Under the pieces are notes generated by a model. The model was not told the DNA's origin and searched no databases. It saw nothing but the letters and a program-made list of their open reading frames with translations. From Synechococcus sp. CBW1108 (lineage in GTDB: Bacteria > Cyanobacteriota > Cyanobacteriia > PCC-6307 > Cyanobiaceae): DNA of 64,000 nt. The stretch is from positions 3,075,277-3,139,276 of the forward strand of contig NZ_CP060395.1 of the NCBI RefSeq assembly GCF_015840335.1, given 5' to 3'. Below are positions 1 to 8,142 of the stretch, piece by piece (position 1 is the stretch's first letter; each line of letters opens with the position of its first letter). Position numbers and translations under genes: made by a program.

Positions 1-381
1 CTGTTCCCCGATGAGCGCTGGTGGCAGCTGTGGCAGCAGCTGCGCAATGGCGGTGACCGTGACGCCGCCGCCCGATTGATGGTCGAGGCGCTGTATGTGG
101 GCTGCCGCCTGGCGGGCTACGAGCCAGTGCTGGTTTGGCTCGAGAAGGCCCATCAACGGCAGGGGCTGTCGCTGGCGGCGCTGCAGCAACGCTTCCGGCT
201 GCCGCCCCATCGCCCCCACCCGCCGCAACGCATTTCCCAACACACGCTGCAGAGCTATGACGACCTCCTTGCCCTCCATCCCGCGGCCCCAGGCGGCGGA
301 AGCCGCCCTGCCGATCCTGCTGCGACAGCTGCGGTTGGCATGGATCCGCTGCCACTGGCAGAGCATCGCCTCGCAGGCTGA
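1..381 (+). CDS. istA: IS21-family transposase IstA, C-terminal end (partial)
   Basis: An open frame enters from the left edge at base 1 and ends at 381, so only about the last 126 codons of IstA are present. IstA is the DDE transposase of IS21-type elements. The assignment rests mainly on position: it overlaps the start of a clear istB by about 125 bases in another frame, which is the standard istA-istB arrangement. The visible tail (residues such as RLMVEALYVGCRLAGYEPV) is a helical, Arg/Leu-rich segment of the kind found at IstA C-termini. The catalytic domain lies outside the window. An internal ATG at 76 is not the true start. Confidence 0.75.
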   Translation: MFPDERWWQLWQQLRNGGDRDAAARLMVEALYVGCRLAGYEPVLVWLEKAHQRQGLSLAALQQRFRLPPHRPHPPQRISQHTLQSYDDLLALHPAAPGGGSRPADPAATAAVGMDPLPLAEHRLAG

Positions 382-1048
382 GGGCGAGGGCTGGAGCCCC
401 AGTCAGTTTCTCTATGCCCTGTGCGAGCAGGAAATGGAGCAACGCCAGCAGGCCCGCCAGCACCGGCTGCTGCGCGCGGCCCAGCTGCCCTGGAGCAAAG
501 CGCTGGCGGACTACGACCATGGCGGCCGGATCGAGGCGCACCGATGGCAGGAACTGGAGGCCTTGAGCCGCCAGAGCGAGTGGCTGCAGCGGGGCGAGAA
601 CGTGCTGCTGTTCGGCCCCAGCGGTGTGGGCAAGACGCACCTGGCGGTCGGCATCGCCTTGGCGCAGATCGGCCTGGATCAGGCCTGCCGCTTCTATCCC
701 GCCACGAGCCTGGTGCAGGAGCTGCAGAAGGCCCGCGCCGAATACAACCTGCCGGCAGCGCTGGAGCGGCTGGATCGCTACCCGCTGCTGCTGATCGATG
801 ACATTGGCTATGTGCGGCGGGATGAACAGGAGAGCAGCGTGCTGTTTGAGCTGATCTGCCACCGCTACGAGCGCCGATCGCTGCTGATCACCGCCAATCA
901 GCCGTTCACCGCCTGGGATGAGATCTTCCCCAGCAGCTCAATGACCGTGGCGGCGGTGGACCGGCTGGTGCACCACTGCCACATCGTCGAGATCAGCGGC
1001 GACAGCCACCGCCGCGCCCAAGCAAGCCGGCGCAGCGGCAGCAAATAG
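257..1048 (+). CDS. istB: IS21-family helper ATPase IstB
   Basis: This AAA+ ATPase helps IstA select targets and assemble the transposition complex. It is 263 residues, the normal size for IstB. Walker A is GPSGVGKT at about residues 120-127 and Walker B is LLLIDDIGY at about 177-185. A sensor-type segment LLITANQPF follows, and the C-terminus is basic, as usual in the family. I chose the ATG at 257 because the frame upstream of it only repeats istA in another phase; the frame is open back to 95. The gene overlaps istA and ends just before the repeat-rich right end of the element. It appears intact. Confidence 0.92.
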   Translation: MTTSLPSIPRPQAAEAALPILLRQLRLAWIRCHWQSIASQAEGEGWSPSQFLYALCEQEMEQRQQARQHRLLRAAQLPWSKALADYDHGGRIEAHRWQELEALSRQSEWLQRGENVLLFGPSGVGKTHLAVGIALAQIGLDQACRFYPATSLVQELQKARAEYNLPAALERLDRYPLLLIDDIGYVRRDEQESSVLFELICHRYERRSLLITANQPFTAWDEIFPSSSMTVAAVDRLVHHCHIVEISGDSHRRAQASRRSGSK

Positions 1049-1317
1049 CCACAGCAGCCGTAGAGAAGCGGAGAACAGCCCGGGAGATTGTCGTCCGGCG
1101 ACAACCTGGTGCCGATGGTGCCAGACCCCGGCGGGGAGCTCCGCGCTGCCGGCGGACTGTGCGGTCCGCCGGCTCGTGCGCTCCAGGGCAAGGCTCAGCA
1201 GAGGTCTCGGCGCCTAACCGGCCAACGTGGTTGTCGCCTGGTGCCGATCAGAGGAAGTCAGTGCTGGCAATGGCTCGGACTGATGTGTGGCTCAGTTTTC
1301 GTGTCGCCTCCAGCGTC

Positions 1318-1357
1318 ATCGCCCCCCAGTTGTCGCCGGCGACAACTGGGGGGCGAT
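1318..1357. repeat. 40-bp perfect palindrome in the IS21 right end
   Basis: The two 20-base arms are exact reverse complements with no loop. The left arm is ATCGCCCCCCAGTTGTCGCC, centred between 1337 and 1338. The core TTGTCGCCGGCGACAA recurs imperfectly at about 1088-1104, and half of it at 1229. Nearby, ACCGGCCAAC followed by (G/T)TGRTTGNCGCC occurs twice, near 1217 and 1369. These are probably transposase-binding repeats of the IS21 element. A structural role such as a cruciform or a terminator cannot be excluded, but no T-tract follows on the plus strand. Confidence 0.8.
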
Positions 1358-1419
1358 CAGTTCCCCTCACCGGCCAACTTGATTGACGCCAATCGGCCAA
1401 GGGGGTTGACGCGGGACAG

Positions 1420-4131
1420 ATGAAAGAAAAAGCCACCGTTGGAGCGGTGGCTGGTGGATTAAATCCTGAAACCAGCCTACCTACCGAGGCAGAGCGCTTC
1501 CTACAGCGACTCGGCAAAGACCCCGCCAAAACTTGGTACCGCTGCCTCCTGCCTGACCAGGGGCCAATAAGGCACCTCAACGGTACAGACCTGCAGGGAT
1601 TCGACCTGGCCACGCTTGAGACGGACAACAAAGCGGGAGCGTCGATTTACTTCATCACTGGTGATGCAGATCAAGCAACCGGCAAGTACAAGAACGGCAA
1701 ACCAACAGGCGCAGTCGAAGACCACGACGTACATGCCTGCCGGGCTCTGTTTGTCGAGTGGGATTGCAAGCCCATCGAGTGGCAGTCGCGGGCATGGCGC
1801 GAGCTAGGCCTACCTGAGCCCTCAGCCATGGTCAAGACCGGCGGCAAGTCGGTGCATTGCTACTGGGCCCTAACCGAGCCCCTGTCGCCTGATGAATGGC
1901 GAGTTGTGACCCAACGCCTGATCAAGCATTGCGACAGCGACAAGCATTGCAGCAACCCATCAAGGCTGATGCGTCTGCCTGGCTTTGACTATATCGACAA
2001 AAAGACAGGCAAGCCCAACGGCCAGCGGGCTGAGTTGATCCACGACACCGGCAGCCGCTACACCCTCCAGCAGATCCTGGACTGCCTGCCGGAGCCCGAG
2101 CCCCAGTTGCTCAACGTCAAGCAGTCAGGGCCCTTTGCCAGTAGCGCTCGCAAGGCAGCAGCAGACCTGCCACCACGGCCAGAAAGCTCTGTGATTGATG
2201 CCTTGAGGCAGGTGCCTGAGTTCAAGCATGACCAGGGCCGCCGTGATGAGTTGCTAGGGCTAGCGCTTCGTCTGTCGGTTGAGCTGGGCACCGAGCGGGC
2301 ACATGAGTTGATGGCCCAGCATTCGCCCACCGTCACAGACCTTGCAGGCTATTTCCGCAAAGGACCAGACCGCATCAGCCCAGGCTCGCTTTACCCATTT
2401 CTGCGCGAGCACTACGGCATCGACATCCAGCGCCACGACCTCAAGCGGGACTTACGGCCCGCGGGCCGGCAAAATGATGCAGGCGGGATCGTCAACGGTT
2501 TTGACGACCAGTCACCACCACCCGCATCGTTCCAGGCATTGATCCAGCTGCTGCCAGATGGCTGGAGCGAGAAGGGCAACCATCAAACCCTGAGTCCCGG
2601 CCAGTTGGCCGAGATGCTTCCACTCAACTGGCTGAGATTCAACGAGCTTGATCTACGGGCTGAGATTCAGACCAGCAGCCGGTGGCAGCGGATCACTGAC
2701 GCCTGCCTTGATTCCGCTTATGTGCTGCTCACCGCCAAGGGCTGGCGCATCACGGCGGAGCCCGTCGTGAAGGCGGTGCTCCATGCCGCTAGGCAATGCC
2801 CCCATCACCCGGTCCGCGATTACCTGGAGCAGATCGAGGTAAACCCCAGCATCACCCCGTTTGATCTCGATCAGGTCGGGCCGCGCTTCTTTCGCGCTAC
2901 CAACCCGCTTCACGTTGAGATGATCCGCAAGTGGCTGATTGGTGCTGTTGCGCGGGCGCTCCATCCCGGCTGCCAGATGGACTACTGCTTGGTGCTACAG
3001 GGCGGACAAGGCCAGCAGAAGTCTCGATCAATTGAGGCCCTCGCCTCAAAGGATTTGCATTGCTGCAGCGTGCCCGAAAACGAAAAGGATCTAATACTGA
3101 ATGTTCACAGCACTTGGATCTATGAGCTGGCGGAGCTGGAGAGCGTCACCAACCGCAAAGAATCCGGGCGATTGAAGAATCTAATAACCACCAGTATCGA
3201 CAACATGCGTCCACCGTATGGGCGCACAGCGGAACGGCTTCCCCGTCAGTCGGTTTTCGCCGCCACTGTCAACGAGGACACTTTCCTGCGGGATGACACC
3301 GGCAACCGCCGGTACTGGGTCGTTCCGGTTGAGGGTGCTCGCCCATTGGATCCGGCGGGCATCGCTGCCGCCAGGGATTCGATCTGGAAAGCGGCTGTGA
3401 TCGCCTACCGCTCGGGTGAGCTCCCCATACTCTCCACGACCATGGAAACCCTGAGCGCCACACAAAACGAGGACTTCAACCAGCAGGACCCATGGGTCGA
3501 GATGGTCCGCGCCTGGATGGACGGCGATCCGTTGGCGCGGTGGGACAGGGAACGCGACCCCGCCCCTCTGCGCTACGACCCAGAACAGCCCTTCACCAGC
3601 GCGGAGGTGCTGTACTCAGCCGGCCTGCGACGCCCAGACCAAATCCAGAGATACGACGAAAACAGGATCGCGGCTGTGCTGAAGAAAATGAGCTTTCAGA
3701 AGCGCAAGCAAGAACGGGTAGGGGGGCGGAAGGTCCGCCGGTGGGAGCTGTCCCAACCGCCACAACCGCCACAACCACAAGGCGCCGGGGTTGTGACACC
3801 CCAGACTGACTGCACTGGAACGGGTCTGTCCACCTTGTCCCAACCGCCACAACCTATTTCAGGAAAAAGGGAGGAGGTAGAGGAGAGCGCTACAGGGGGC
3901 GCTGGTGAACATACGAATCAGCTTTTTTCTGAGGGGGGTTGTGGCACCCCCCTTCACCCGCCCAAATCAATTGAGGCGCAGTCGGTTTCAGTGTCACAAC
4001 CCCCCTTAGAAGAGGTTGTGACACCTGAGGGGGTTAAGACACCTCAGCGCAAGAAAAGGGGCCAACATCGCAAAAAGGGCCAGGCGTCCGCCCCGTTTGA
4101 TCGGCGAACCTACGAATCCACTTTCCTATAG
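1420..4131 (+). CDS. Primase-helicase of a mobile element (RepB-type primase plus VapE-like SF3 helicase)
   Basis: The 903-residue protein probably starts and drives replication of an integrated satellite or plasmid-like element. The N-terminal third resembles archaeo-eukaryotic-type primases: an acidic motif FVEWD near residue 109, then KTGGKSVHCYW near 140 and a SRLMRLPGF segment near 185. The C-terminal half has a VapE-like ATPase: a P-loop variant GGQGQQKS near 527, an acidic Walker B-like ELAELE near 570, and NEDTFLRDDTGNRRYW near 620. The tail (residues about 775-903) is low complexity, rich in QPPQPP and VVTP, and its DNA carries iteron-like repeats. It is flanked by IS21 upstream and an HTH gene downstream on the other strand. 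Family call is confident; biochemical role is inferred. Confidence 0.8.
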   Translation: MKEKATVGAVAGGLNPETSLPTEAERFLQRLGKDPAKTWYRCLLPDQGPIRHLNGTDLQGFDLATLETDNKAGASIYFITGDADQATGKYKNGKPTGAVEDHDVHACRALFVEWDCKPIEWQSRAWRELGLPEPSAMVKTGGKSVHCYWALTEPLSPDEWRVVTQRLIKHCDSDKHCSNPSRLMRLPGFDYIDKKTGKPNGQRAELIHDTGSRYTLQQILDCLPEPEPQLLNVKQSGPFASSARKAAADLPPRPESSVIDALRQVPEFKHDQGRRDELLGLALRLSVELGTERAHELMAQHSPTVTDLAGYFRKGPDRISPGSLYPFLREHYGIDIQRHDLKRDLRPAGRQNDAGGIVNGFDDQSPPPASFQALIQLLPDGWSEKGNHQTLSPGQLAEMLPLNWLRFNELDLRAEIQTSSRWQRITDACLDSAYVLLTAKGWRITAEPVVKAVLHAARQCPHHPVRDYLEQIEVNPSITPFDLDQVGPRFFRATNPLHVEMIRKWLIGAVARALHPGCQMDYCLVLQGGQGQQKSRSIEALASKDLHCCSVPENEKDLILNVHSTWIYELAELESVTNRKESGRLKNLITTSIDNMRPPYGRTAERLPRQSVFAATVNEDTFLRDDTGNRRYWVVPVEGARPLDPAGIAAARDSIWKAAVIAYRSGELPILSTTMETLSATQNEDFNQQDPWVEMVRAWMDGDPLARWDRERDPAPLRYDPEQPFTSAEVLYSAGLRRPDQIQRYDENRIAAVLKKMSFQKRKQERVGGRKVRRWELSQPPQPPQPQGAGVVTPQTDCTGTGLSTLSQPPQPISGKREEVEESATGGAGEHTNQLFSEGGCGTPLHPPKSIEAQSVSVSQPPLEEVVTPEGVKTPQRKKRGQHRKKGQASAPFDRRTYESTFL

Positions 4132-4263
4132 TAATCCTTACATGATGCAGGCCTTGCCAGAACCACTACCAAGAAGCCCAGCCTCTTGGGATTTGCTTGG
4201 CCTACACAACTGGAAGTAAGAATCCTATCGTCCACTGGTGGCTGCAGTCTTTTGGTTGTGACT
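3757..4263. repeat. Iteron-like GGTTGTGRCACC repeats, candidate replication origin
   Basis: GGTTGTG(A/G)CACC occurs at 3789-3800, 3937-3948 and 4014-4025. A variant is at 4032-4043, an inverted copy at 3991-4001, and a partial copy at 4254-4263 beyond the gene. Related inverted units (CAACCGCCACAA) lie at 3755-3775 and 3840-3853. They overlap the low-complexity C-terminal coding region of the primase-helicase. Repeats next to a replication helicase gene are the usual form of satellite and plasmid origins; that function here is inference. Confidence 0.5.
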
Positions 4264-4324
4264 TGTAATAGGGTTTGCTATCTAGTGATGAATATGCTGC
4301 AGCAAAAGCGAAGTTCCTGTGAGC

Positions 4325-4696
4325 TCAACCTGATTCTTTGAAATTGCCCAACTCCTCAATAGCCATTTGGGCTACTCCCACCAGCACAGACCACTGCAGA
4401 GGGCTCCATGGCGGTGGGCCCCAGCAGTCAACATCGAGGTAGCGGTTACAGCTAGATGCCACATCACCCCACCAGTCCAGAGCAGGAGCCGCGCTTGGCA
4501 CCGGGGTGGCGCTATTGACCTGCCTCCTCAGCAATCGTCTCACCGTGTCCGCCAGTCCGTTGAGTTCAAGGCAGCGTGCACCGGATGGGCTGGTGCGCTC
4601 AAAAGCAGTCAATAATCCGTTCTTGAGCAGCCTGTAGATCGTGCTGCGGCTCCGAAAGCCAAGCGCTATCGATGCTTCTGTGATGCTCACTTCCAT
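4325..4696 (-). CDS. Small HTH protein, copy A of a duplicated gene
   Basis: The 123-residue protein begins with a helix-turn-helix-like segment (ITEASIALGFRSRSTIYRLLKNG, positions 5-27), followed by an Arg-rich linker (TVRRLLRRQ) and a Trp/Pro-rich C-terminal half. It is about 95% identical at DNA level to the gene entering the right edge of the window at 63677-64000. The identity stops at 4343, after the codons for EELGN; this copy then ends in FKESG, while the other continues into a coupled ligase-like gene. An AGGAG ribosome site lies just upstream of the ATG, and the sequence CAGGAGCACCC is repeated twice there (4698-4708 and 4721-4731). It is probably a DNA-binding regulator of the mobile element; target unknown. 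Confidence 0.7.
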   Translation of the reverse strand: MEVSITEASIALGFRSRSTIYRLLKNGLLTAFERTSPSGARCLELNGLADTVRRLLRRQVNSATPVPSAAPALDWWGDVASSCNRYLDVDCWGPPPWSPLQWSVLVGVAQMAIEELGNFKESG

Positions 4697-5167
4697 TGGG
4701 TGCTCCTGATAAGCGATGAGGGGTGCTCCTGGCGCGGGGGAGGCGGGTAGTGGTTGCTATAGCCACATTAGCCGATTTAGGTGGACGTCCCAAAACATCT
4801 ACCCTGTACCTGGCCTGCCGGTGCGGTTCTAATTACCTCGCATGCCATACACCCAGGAAGGACCCATTAAGCAGGTTGGCCATAATTAGACAGCAAAATT
4901 AGGTGGCAATTAGCTAGAGTAACTACCATGGGTGGACCCTGTCTCTATGCAGTACTTAGGCCTGCTGCGGTGGTGCGTTCGCTGTTCAGGGGTGGGCGCG
5001 TAATGGTCGGCATGTTTCCAATAAGCGCCAGCCCGAGGTGACCAGCCCAGCCGCCCCGCAAGGGGCCCCATCAAGGACACCCACCAAGGGCGGCGGCCAG
5101 AGCAGAACCCCTGGCACCAAGACCCATACCGTGCTAGTACAGGCGTACGCATGCAACAGTCGCCAGG
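4697..5167. other. Intergenic region, no supported gene
   Basis: This 470-base gap separates the HTH gene from the small genes to its right. It is more AT-rich than its surroundings between about 4740 and 4930. It holds the upstream region of the HTH gene, including two direct copies of GGGTGCTCCTG read on the plus strand. TTAGGTGG also occurs twice (near 4777 and 4900). I see no coding frame with family character. Confidence 0.5.
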
Positions 5168-5443
5168 GTGCCTATCCCCCTCTCCCGCTTAGAGCCCTCC
5201 CGCAAGGAGGAGATCGAAGACTGGCCCTGGCTTGATCAGGCGGTGCTCCGCTCCAGCCGCAGCCGCCAGGTCTGCATGACCTGCCACTTCTTCCGCCACC
5301 ACCCGGGGCCAGAGTGCATCCCACTGCTCACCTGCCACCTGCATCAGGGCCTTATCGCCCACGGCGAGCACCTCACTTACCGTTGCCAGGGCTGGACCGA
5401 AGACCTGCATCGACAGCGGGGCTGGGCGCCAGAGGCGGCCTAA
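5168..5443 (+). CDS. Small cyanobacterial hypothetical protein with Cys/His clusters
   Basis: The 91-residue protein starts at GTG. It has a CMTCHFFRHH segment near residue 36, then further Cys/His in CIPLLTCHLHQG and YRCQGW. The spacing suggests a metal-binding fold. Composition and look are those of conserved small proteins of picocyanobacteria, but I do not recognise a named family. It lies 11 bases before a DUF1651-type gene on the same strand, so the two may be cotranscribed. Function unknown. Confidence 0.5.
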   Translation: MPIPLSRLEPSRKEEIEDWPWLDQAVLRSSRSRQVCMTCHFFRHHPGPECIPLLTCHLHQGLIAHGEHLTYRCQGWTEDLHRQRGWAPEAA

Positions 5444-5454
5444 GCCGGGCACCC

Positions 5455-5799
5455 ATGCACTTAGGTAGCCGGCAGCGCCCGCCGCTCTCACCCCAGGAGG
5501 CCTGGCTGAGCGATGGCCGACAGGTGCTGCACTTCCGGCCGACCCGCTGGGACCGTTGGTGTCAGCAGCTAGAAGTCACGGTCGGTGAGCTGTTGCCGGA
5601 TCAACCGGTGCCGCTGCTCAAGCGGCGGCTGGAGCTCAGCCGCGAGGAGGCCCTCAAGCTCTGGAGCGAGAAACGCAAAGAAGGTTGGCAGCCCACTCAA
5701 CCTGCTGCAGGCGCTCTTGGGAGGAGCAGCCATTTCGAGGGTGACGCCCGGCTCCTGATCACTACGGTGAACCGCCAGAGTGGATGGGAAGGGAAGTAG
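5455..5799 (+). CDS. DUF1651-type protein
   Basis: The 114-residue protein has the compact pattern of the picocyanobacterial DUF1651 family: WLSDGRQVLHFRPTRWD near residues 17-33, PDQPVPLLKRR near 50, then EALKLWSEKRKEGW near 65-78. The tail after residue 80 is longer than usual and of low similarity. I chose the ATG at 5455 rather than the upstream frame, which overlaps the preceding gene out of phase. Two decayed relatives lie at 7818 and 9598. The family has no known function. Confidence 0.65.
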   Translation: MHLGSRQRPPLSPQEAWLSDGRQVLHFRPTRWDRWCQQLEVTVGELLPDQPVPLLKRRLELSREEALKLWSEKRKEGWQPTQPAAGALGRSSHFEGDARLLITTVNRQSGWEGK

Positions 5800-5801
5800 C
5801 C

Positions 5802-6161
5802 ATGGCCCGCTTTGAGGCACTGATTACACCGGTAGCTGATGGCCAGGCGCTGCGCGCTGCACTCGAGCAGATCGCCCAGAGCTGGGGTGCGGCCCTCACC
5901 TGGCTGGATCGCCGCAACGCCTCGATGGACCTTGTTTCAGGTGGTCTGCCAGTGAAGCTTCTGCTGGAGCTGCGGCGCGGCGATGTCCTGGGGGTTCTGG
6001 TCTCCAGCCGGGAGGGGATGGGCGCCGGGGCACCCCAAAGCAAAAAGCTTCTCGATCAATTGCTGAGGGAGCTCTTAGAGCAGGTACCCCGTGCCCAGGT
6101 GCAATTCCGCTCCGACCGCGACGGACCGATCTATCAAGGAGTTGGAGGGCTAAGCAGGTGA
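5802..6161 (+). CDS. Hypothetical protein following the DUF1651 gene
   Basis: The 119-residue protein has no family I recognise. It begins MARFEALITPVADGQ and alternates helical and beta-like stretches, with an Arg-rich tail. An ATG at 5784 is also in frame, but the ATG at 5802 is preceded by a strong purine-rich ribosome site (GGGAAGGGAAG), so I prefer it. The start sits just after the DUF1651 stop, suggesting cotranscription and possibly coupling. Confidence 0.5.
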   Translation: MARFEALITPVADGQALRAALEQIAQSWGAALTWLDRRNASMDLVSGGLPVKLLLELRRGDVLGVLVSSREGMGAGAPQSKKLLDQLLRELLEQVPRAQVQFRSDRDGPIYQGVGGLSR

Positions 6162-6297
6162 CTGTTGGCGATCGCTGGGGCTTCTGCGCCCATTGATCAG
6201 CAGCCGCATAGAGCGCTCTGCGCGAGCAAAGTCAACAGCTCGGCGAGTGGAAGATCGTGTTGGGCCTGTACAGGGGTGCGAAAGCAGGCGCTGAGGA

Positions 6298-7614
6298 TTA
6301 CCCCATGCCGGCGAGGCGGGCTTCGATAGCACTGGCGGTGCAGGCCACCCCGTCCTCGCGGGCCAGCAACTGCTGCAACTCCCGGGCTCGCTGGCGGAAG
6401 CGTGGTTCGCCTGCCAGGGCTCGGATGCTGGCAGCCAGGGCCTCGGCGCTGAGACTGCTCAACCGGTGTGTGGCCGGGCTGACCCCGAGCTGCTCCAGCG
6501 TGCGTCCCCAGGCGGGCTGGTCCGCAAAGAACGCCACCACCGTCGACGGGATGCCGCAGCGCAGCGTGGTGGCGGTGGTGCCGGCACCGCCGTGATGAAT
6601 CGCGGCCTGCACCCTGGGAAACAGCCAGCTGTGCGGGCACTCTTCCAGCAGAAGCACATCAGCGGGCAGGGCCGCTCGGGGCACAACCCGGCCCCAACCG
6701 GGCGAGAGGATCAGTCGAACGCCAGCCAGCTGCGCTGCTTCCACTACCGCAGCCGCCAGCGCTTCTGGATCGCGGCTAATCATGCTGCCGAAACCGGCAT
6801 AGAAGGGAGCAGGGCCGCCCTCAAGGAAGGCGCTCAGCTCCCGATCCGGGCTGTAGGGCGTAGGCAGGATGGCCCCAGCGGCCGTGCGGGGCTCGAGGAA
6901 GCAGAAGCCGGTGAGCGAGGCGCTCGCCTTCCAGTCAGCCGGGTGCGGCAACACCTGAGGACTGATCAGATGCAGCACCGGCGGATCCACCAGATAGGCC
7001 GGTGGGGTGCGGCGGCTCTCGGCGCCGCCCCAGGGGAGGGGCTGCAGGTCCAGGCGATCGCGGCGAAAGGCCTGGATCACCCGGGCGTCCTGACGCCACT
7101 TGAGCAGGCTGACCAGCCGGTAGCTGCTGCGGTTGAGCCGGCGCCGGATTCGATGCCTTGTGCTGCCGGCATTGCGGCTGGTTGGTGAGGCGGGGAAGCC
7201 CAGAAAGGGGAAATCCCCGGTGGCCATGATCGGCATGGGGCTCAGTACCACCAGGGGACAGCCGGCGGCCTCTGCCAGGTGGTAACCCCACAGGCACAGC
7301 GGCGACACCAAAAGCAAATCCGTGCCCTCCATGGCGGCGCGAGCCGTCTCCAGCAGCTCACCCAGCAGTGCATCGCAGATCAGGCGCACGGGCTTGCCCT
7401 GCATCAACGCCAGGCCCGCCTCCGAGCTCAGCAGCGAGGTGAAGTCACCCGGCAGGGGCACGAACGGCAGCGCATGGGCTTCCGCCATGGCCTGGAAGTT
7501 GACGCTGCCGATCAGGCTCACCTGATGTCCGCGGCGCTGCAGTTCCAGCAGGATCGCCAGGTAGGGCTGCAGGTCTCCCCTGGAACCGACGGAGATCAAC
7601 CGGACCTTGGCCAT
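6298..7614 (-). CDS. Glycosyltransferase, GT1/UDP-glucosyltransferase type
   Basis: The enzyme probably transfers a sugar from a nucleotide donor to a lipid or small hydrophobic acceptor in the cytoplasm. The N-terminus reads MAKVRLISVGSRGDLQPYLA, a standard start for this family (sterol or macrolide glucosyltransferase-like, two Rossmann-fold halves). The donor-binding signature HHGGAGTT is near residue 350, followed by a segment like PSTVVAFFADQPAWG. Length is 438 residues, typical. The frame stays open to 7824, but the residues before the ATG at 7614 are not family-like. A second glycosyltransferase lies upstream on the same strand after a gap of about 530 bases. Confidence 0.88.
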   Translation of the reverse strand: MAKVRLISVGSRGDLQPYLAILLELQRRGHQVSLIGSVNFQAMAEAHALPFVPLPGDFTSLLSSEAGLALMQGKPVRLICDALLGELLETARAAMEGTDLLLVSPLCLWGYHLAEAAGCPLVVLSPMPIMATGDFPFLGFPASPTSRNAGSTRHRIRRRLNRSSYRLVSLLKWRQDARVIQAFRRDRLDLQPLPWGGAESRRTPPAYLVDPPVLHLISPQVLPHPADWKASASLTGFCFLEPRTAAGAILPTPYSPDRELSAFLEGGPAPFYAGFGSMISRDPEALAAAVVEAAQLAGVRLILSPGWGRVVPRAALPADVLLLEECPHSWLFPRVQAAIHHGGAGTTATTLRCGIPSTVVAFFADQPAWGRTLEQLGVSPATHRLSSLSAEALAASIRALAGEPRFRQRARELQQLLAREDGVACTASAIEARLAGMG

Positions 7615-7817
7615 GCGGGAAGCCGTTGCTGTCGCGTGATGCTGCACGATTTCATCGGCAGCTGAGACCAGCCAGTAGACGGGCCTGCTCTGTGGTGAAC
7701 CCGCCAGGCCCTTCCGCTTCTGCAAGGCCTGAGCCAGAGGTGCCGCCGTCATGGCGTTCCAACTGGGATCGGTGCGACAACCCTTGGTGCATGAAGGTTG
7801 ATCAGAGCCGCTGATCA

Positions 7818-8006
7818 GTGACATCGCCAGTCCTGGACCCCATGTGGCATTGCTGGAGCCAACACTTGGAGGTCACCAGCGGCGAATGGCTGCCGGATCA
7901 ACCGGTGCCGCTGTTGTTGACGCAGCCTTCCGTGCAGCGATGGCGCCGCTGGAGGAGTGGGCCGGGAGGCCGGCGTCTGCATGAAGGCCAGCTCCTGAGT
8001 GCTTGA
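7818..8006 (+). pseudogene. DUF1651 remnant
   Basis: The frame contains CWSQHLEVTSGEWLPDQPVPLL, matching the middle of the DUF1651-type protein at 5455 (WCQQLEVTVGELLPDQPVPLL), then diverges into unrelated sequence. The normal EALKLW segment is missing, so this is a truncated, decayed copy lying between two glycosyltransferase genes of the opposite strand. Confidence 0.6.
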
Positions 8007-8142
8007 CACCCACCTCAGGGCGGCATTGCGGTGGGGGAAGGGGCCAAAGCGGGCGGCTGTTCATGAACCGCTCGCCGCCGAGCACCTGGGCAACGGCATC
8101 ACCTGCCGCCCGATTTGCCGACACTGGATTTCCAGTCGCCGT

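Larger units (their letters stand above)
1..1400 (+). mobile_element. IS21-family insertion sequence, 3' part
   Basis: The element contains the istA end, istB and a 350-base non-coding right end. The non-coding end carries three copies of a TTGTCG(C/T)C-type motif near 1088, 1229 and 1330, two of them inverted on themselves. IS21-type elements carry several repeated transposase sites at each end and end in TGT...ACA. I cannot fix the exact right boundary, because the left end is outside the window and no target duplication can be compared. Confidence 0.7.
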
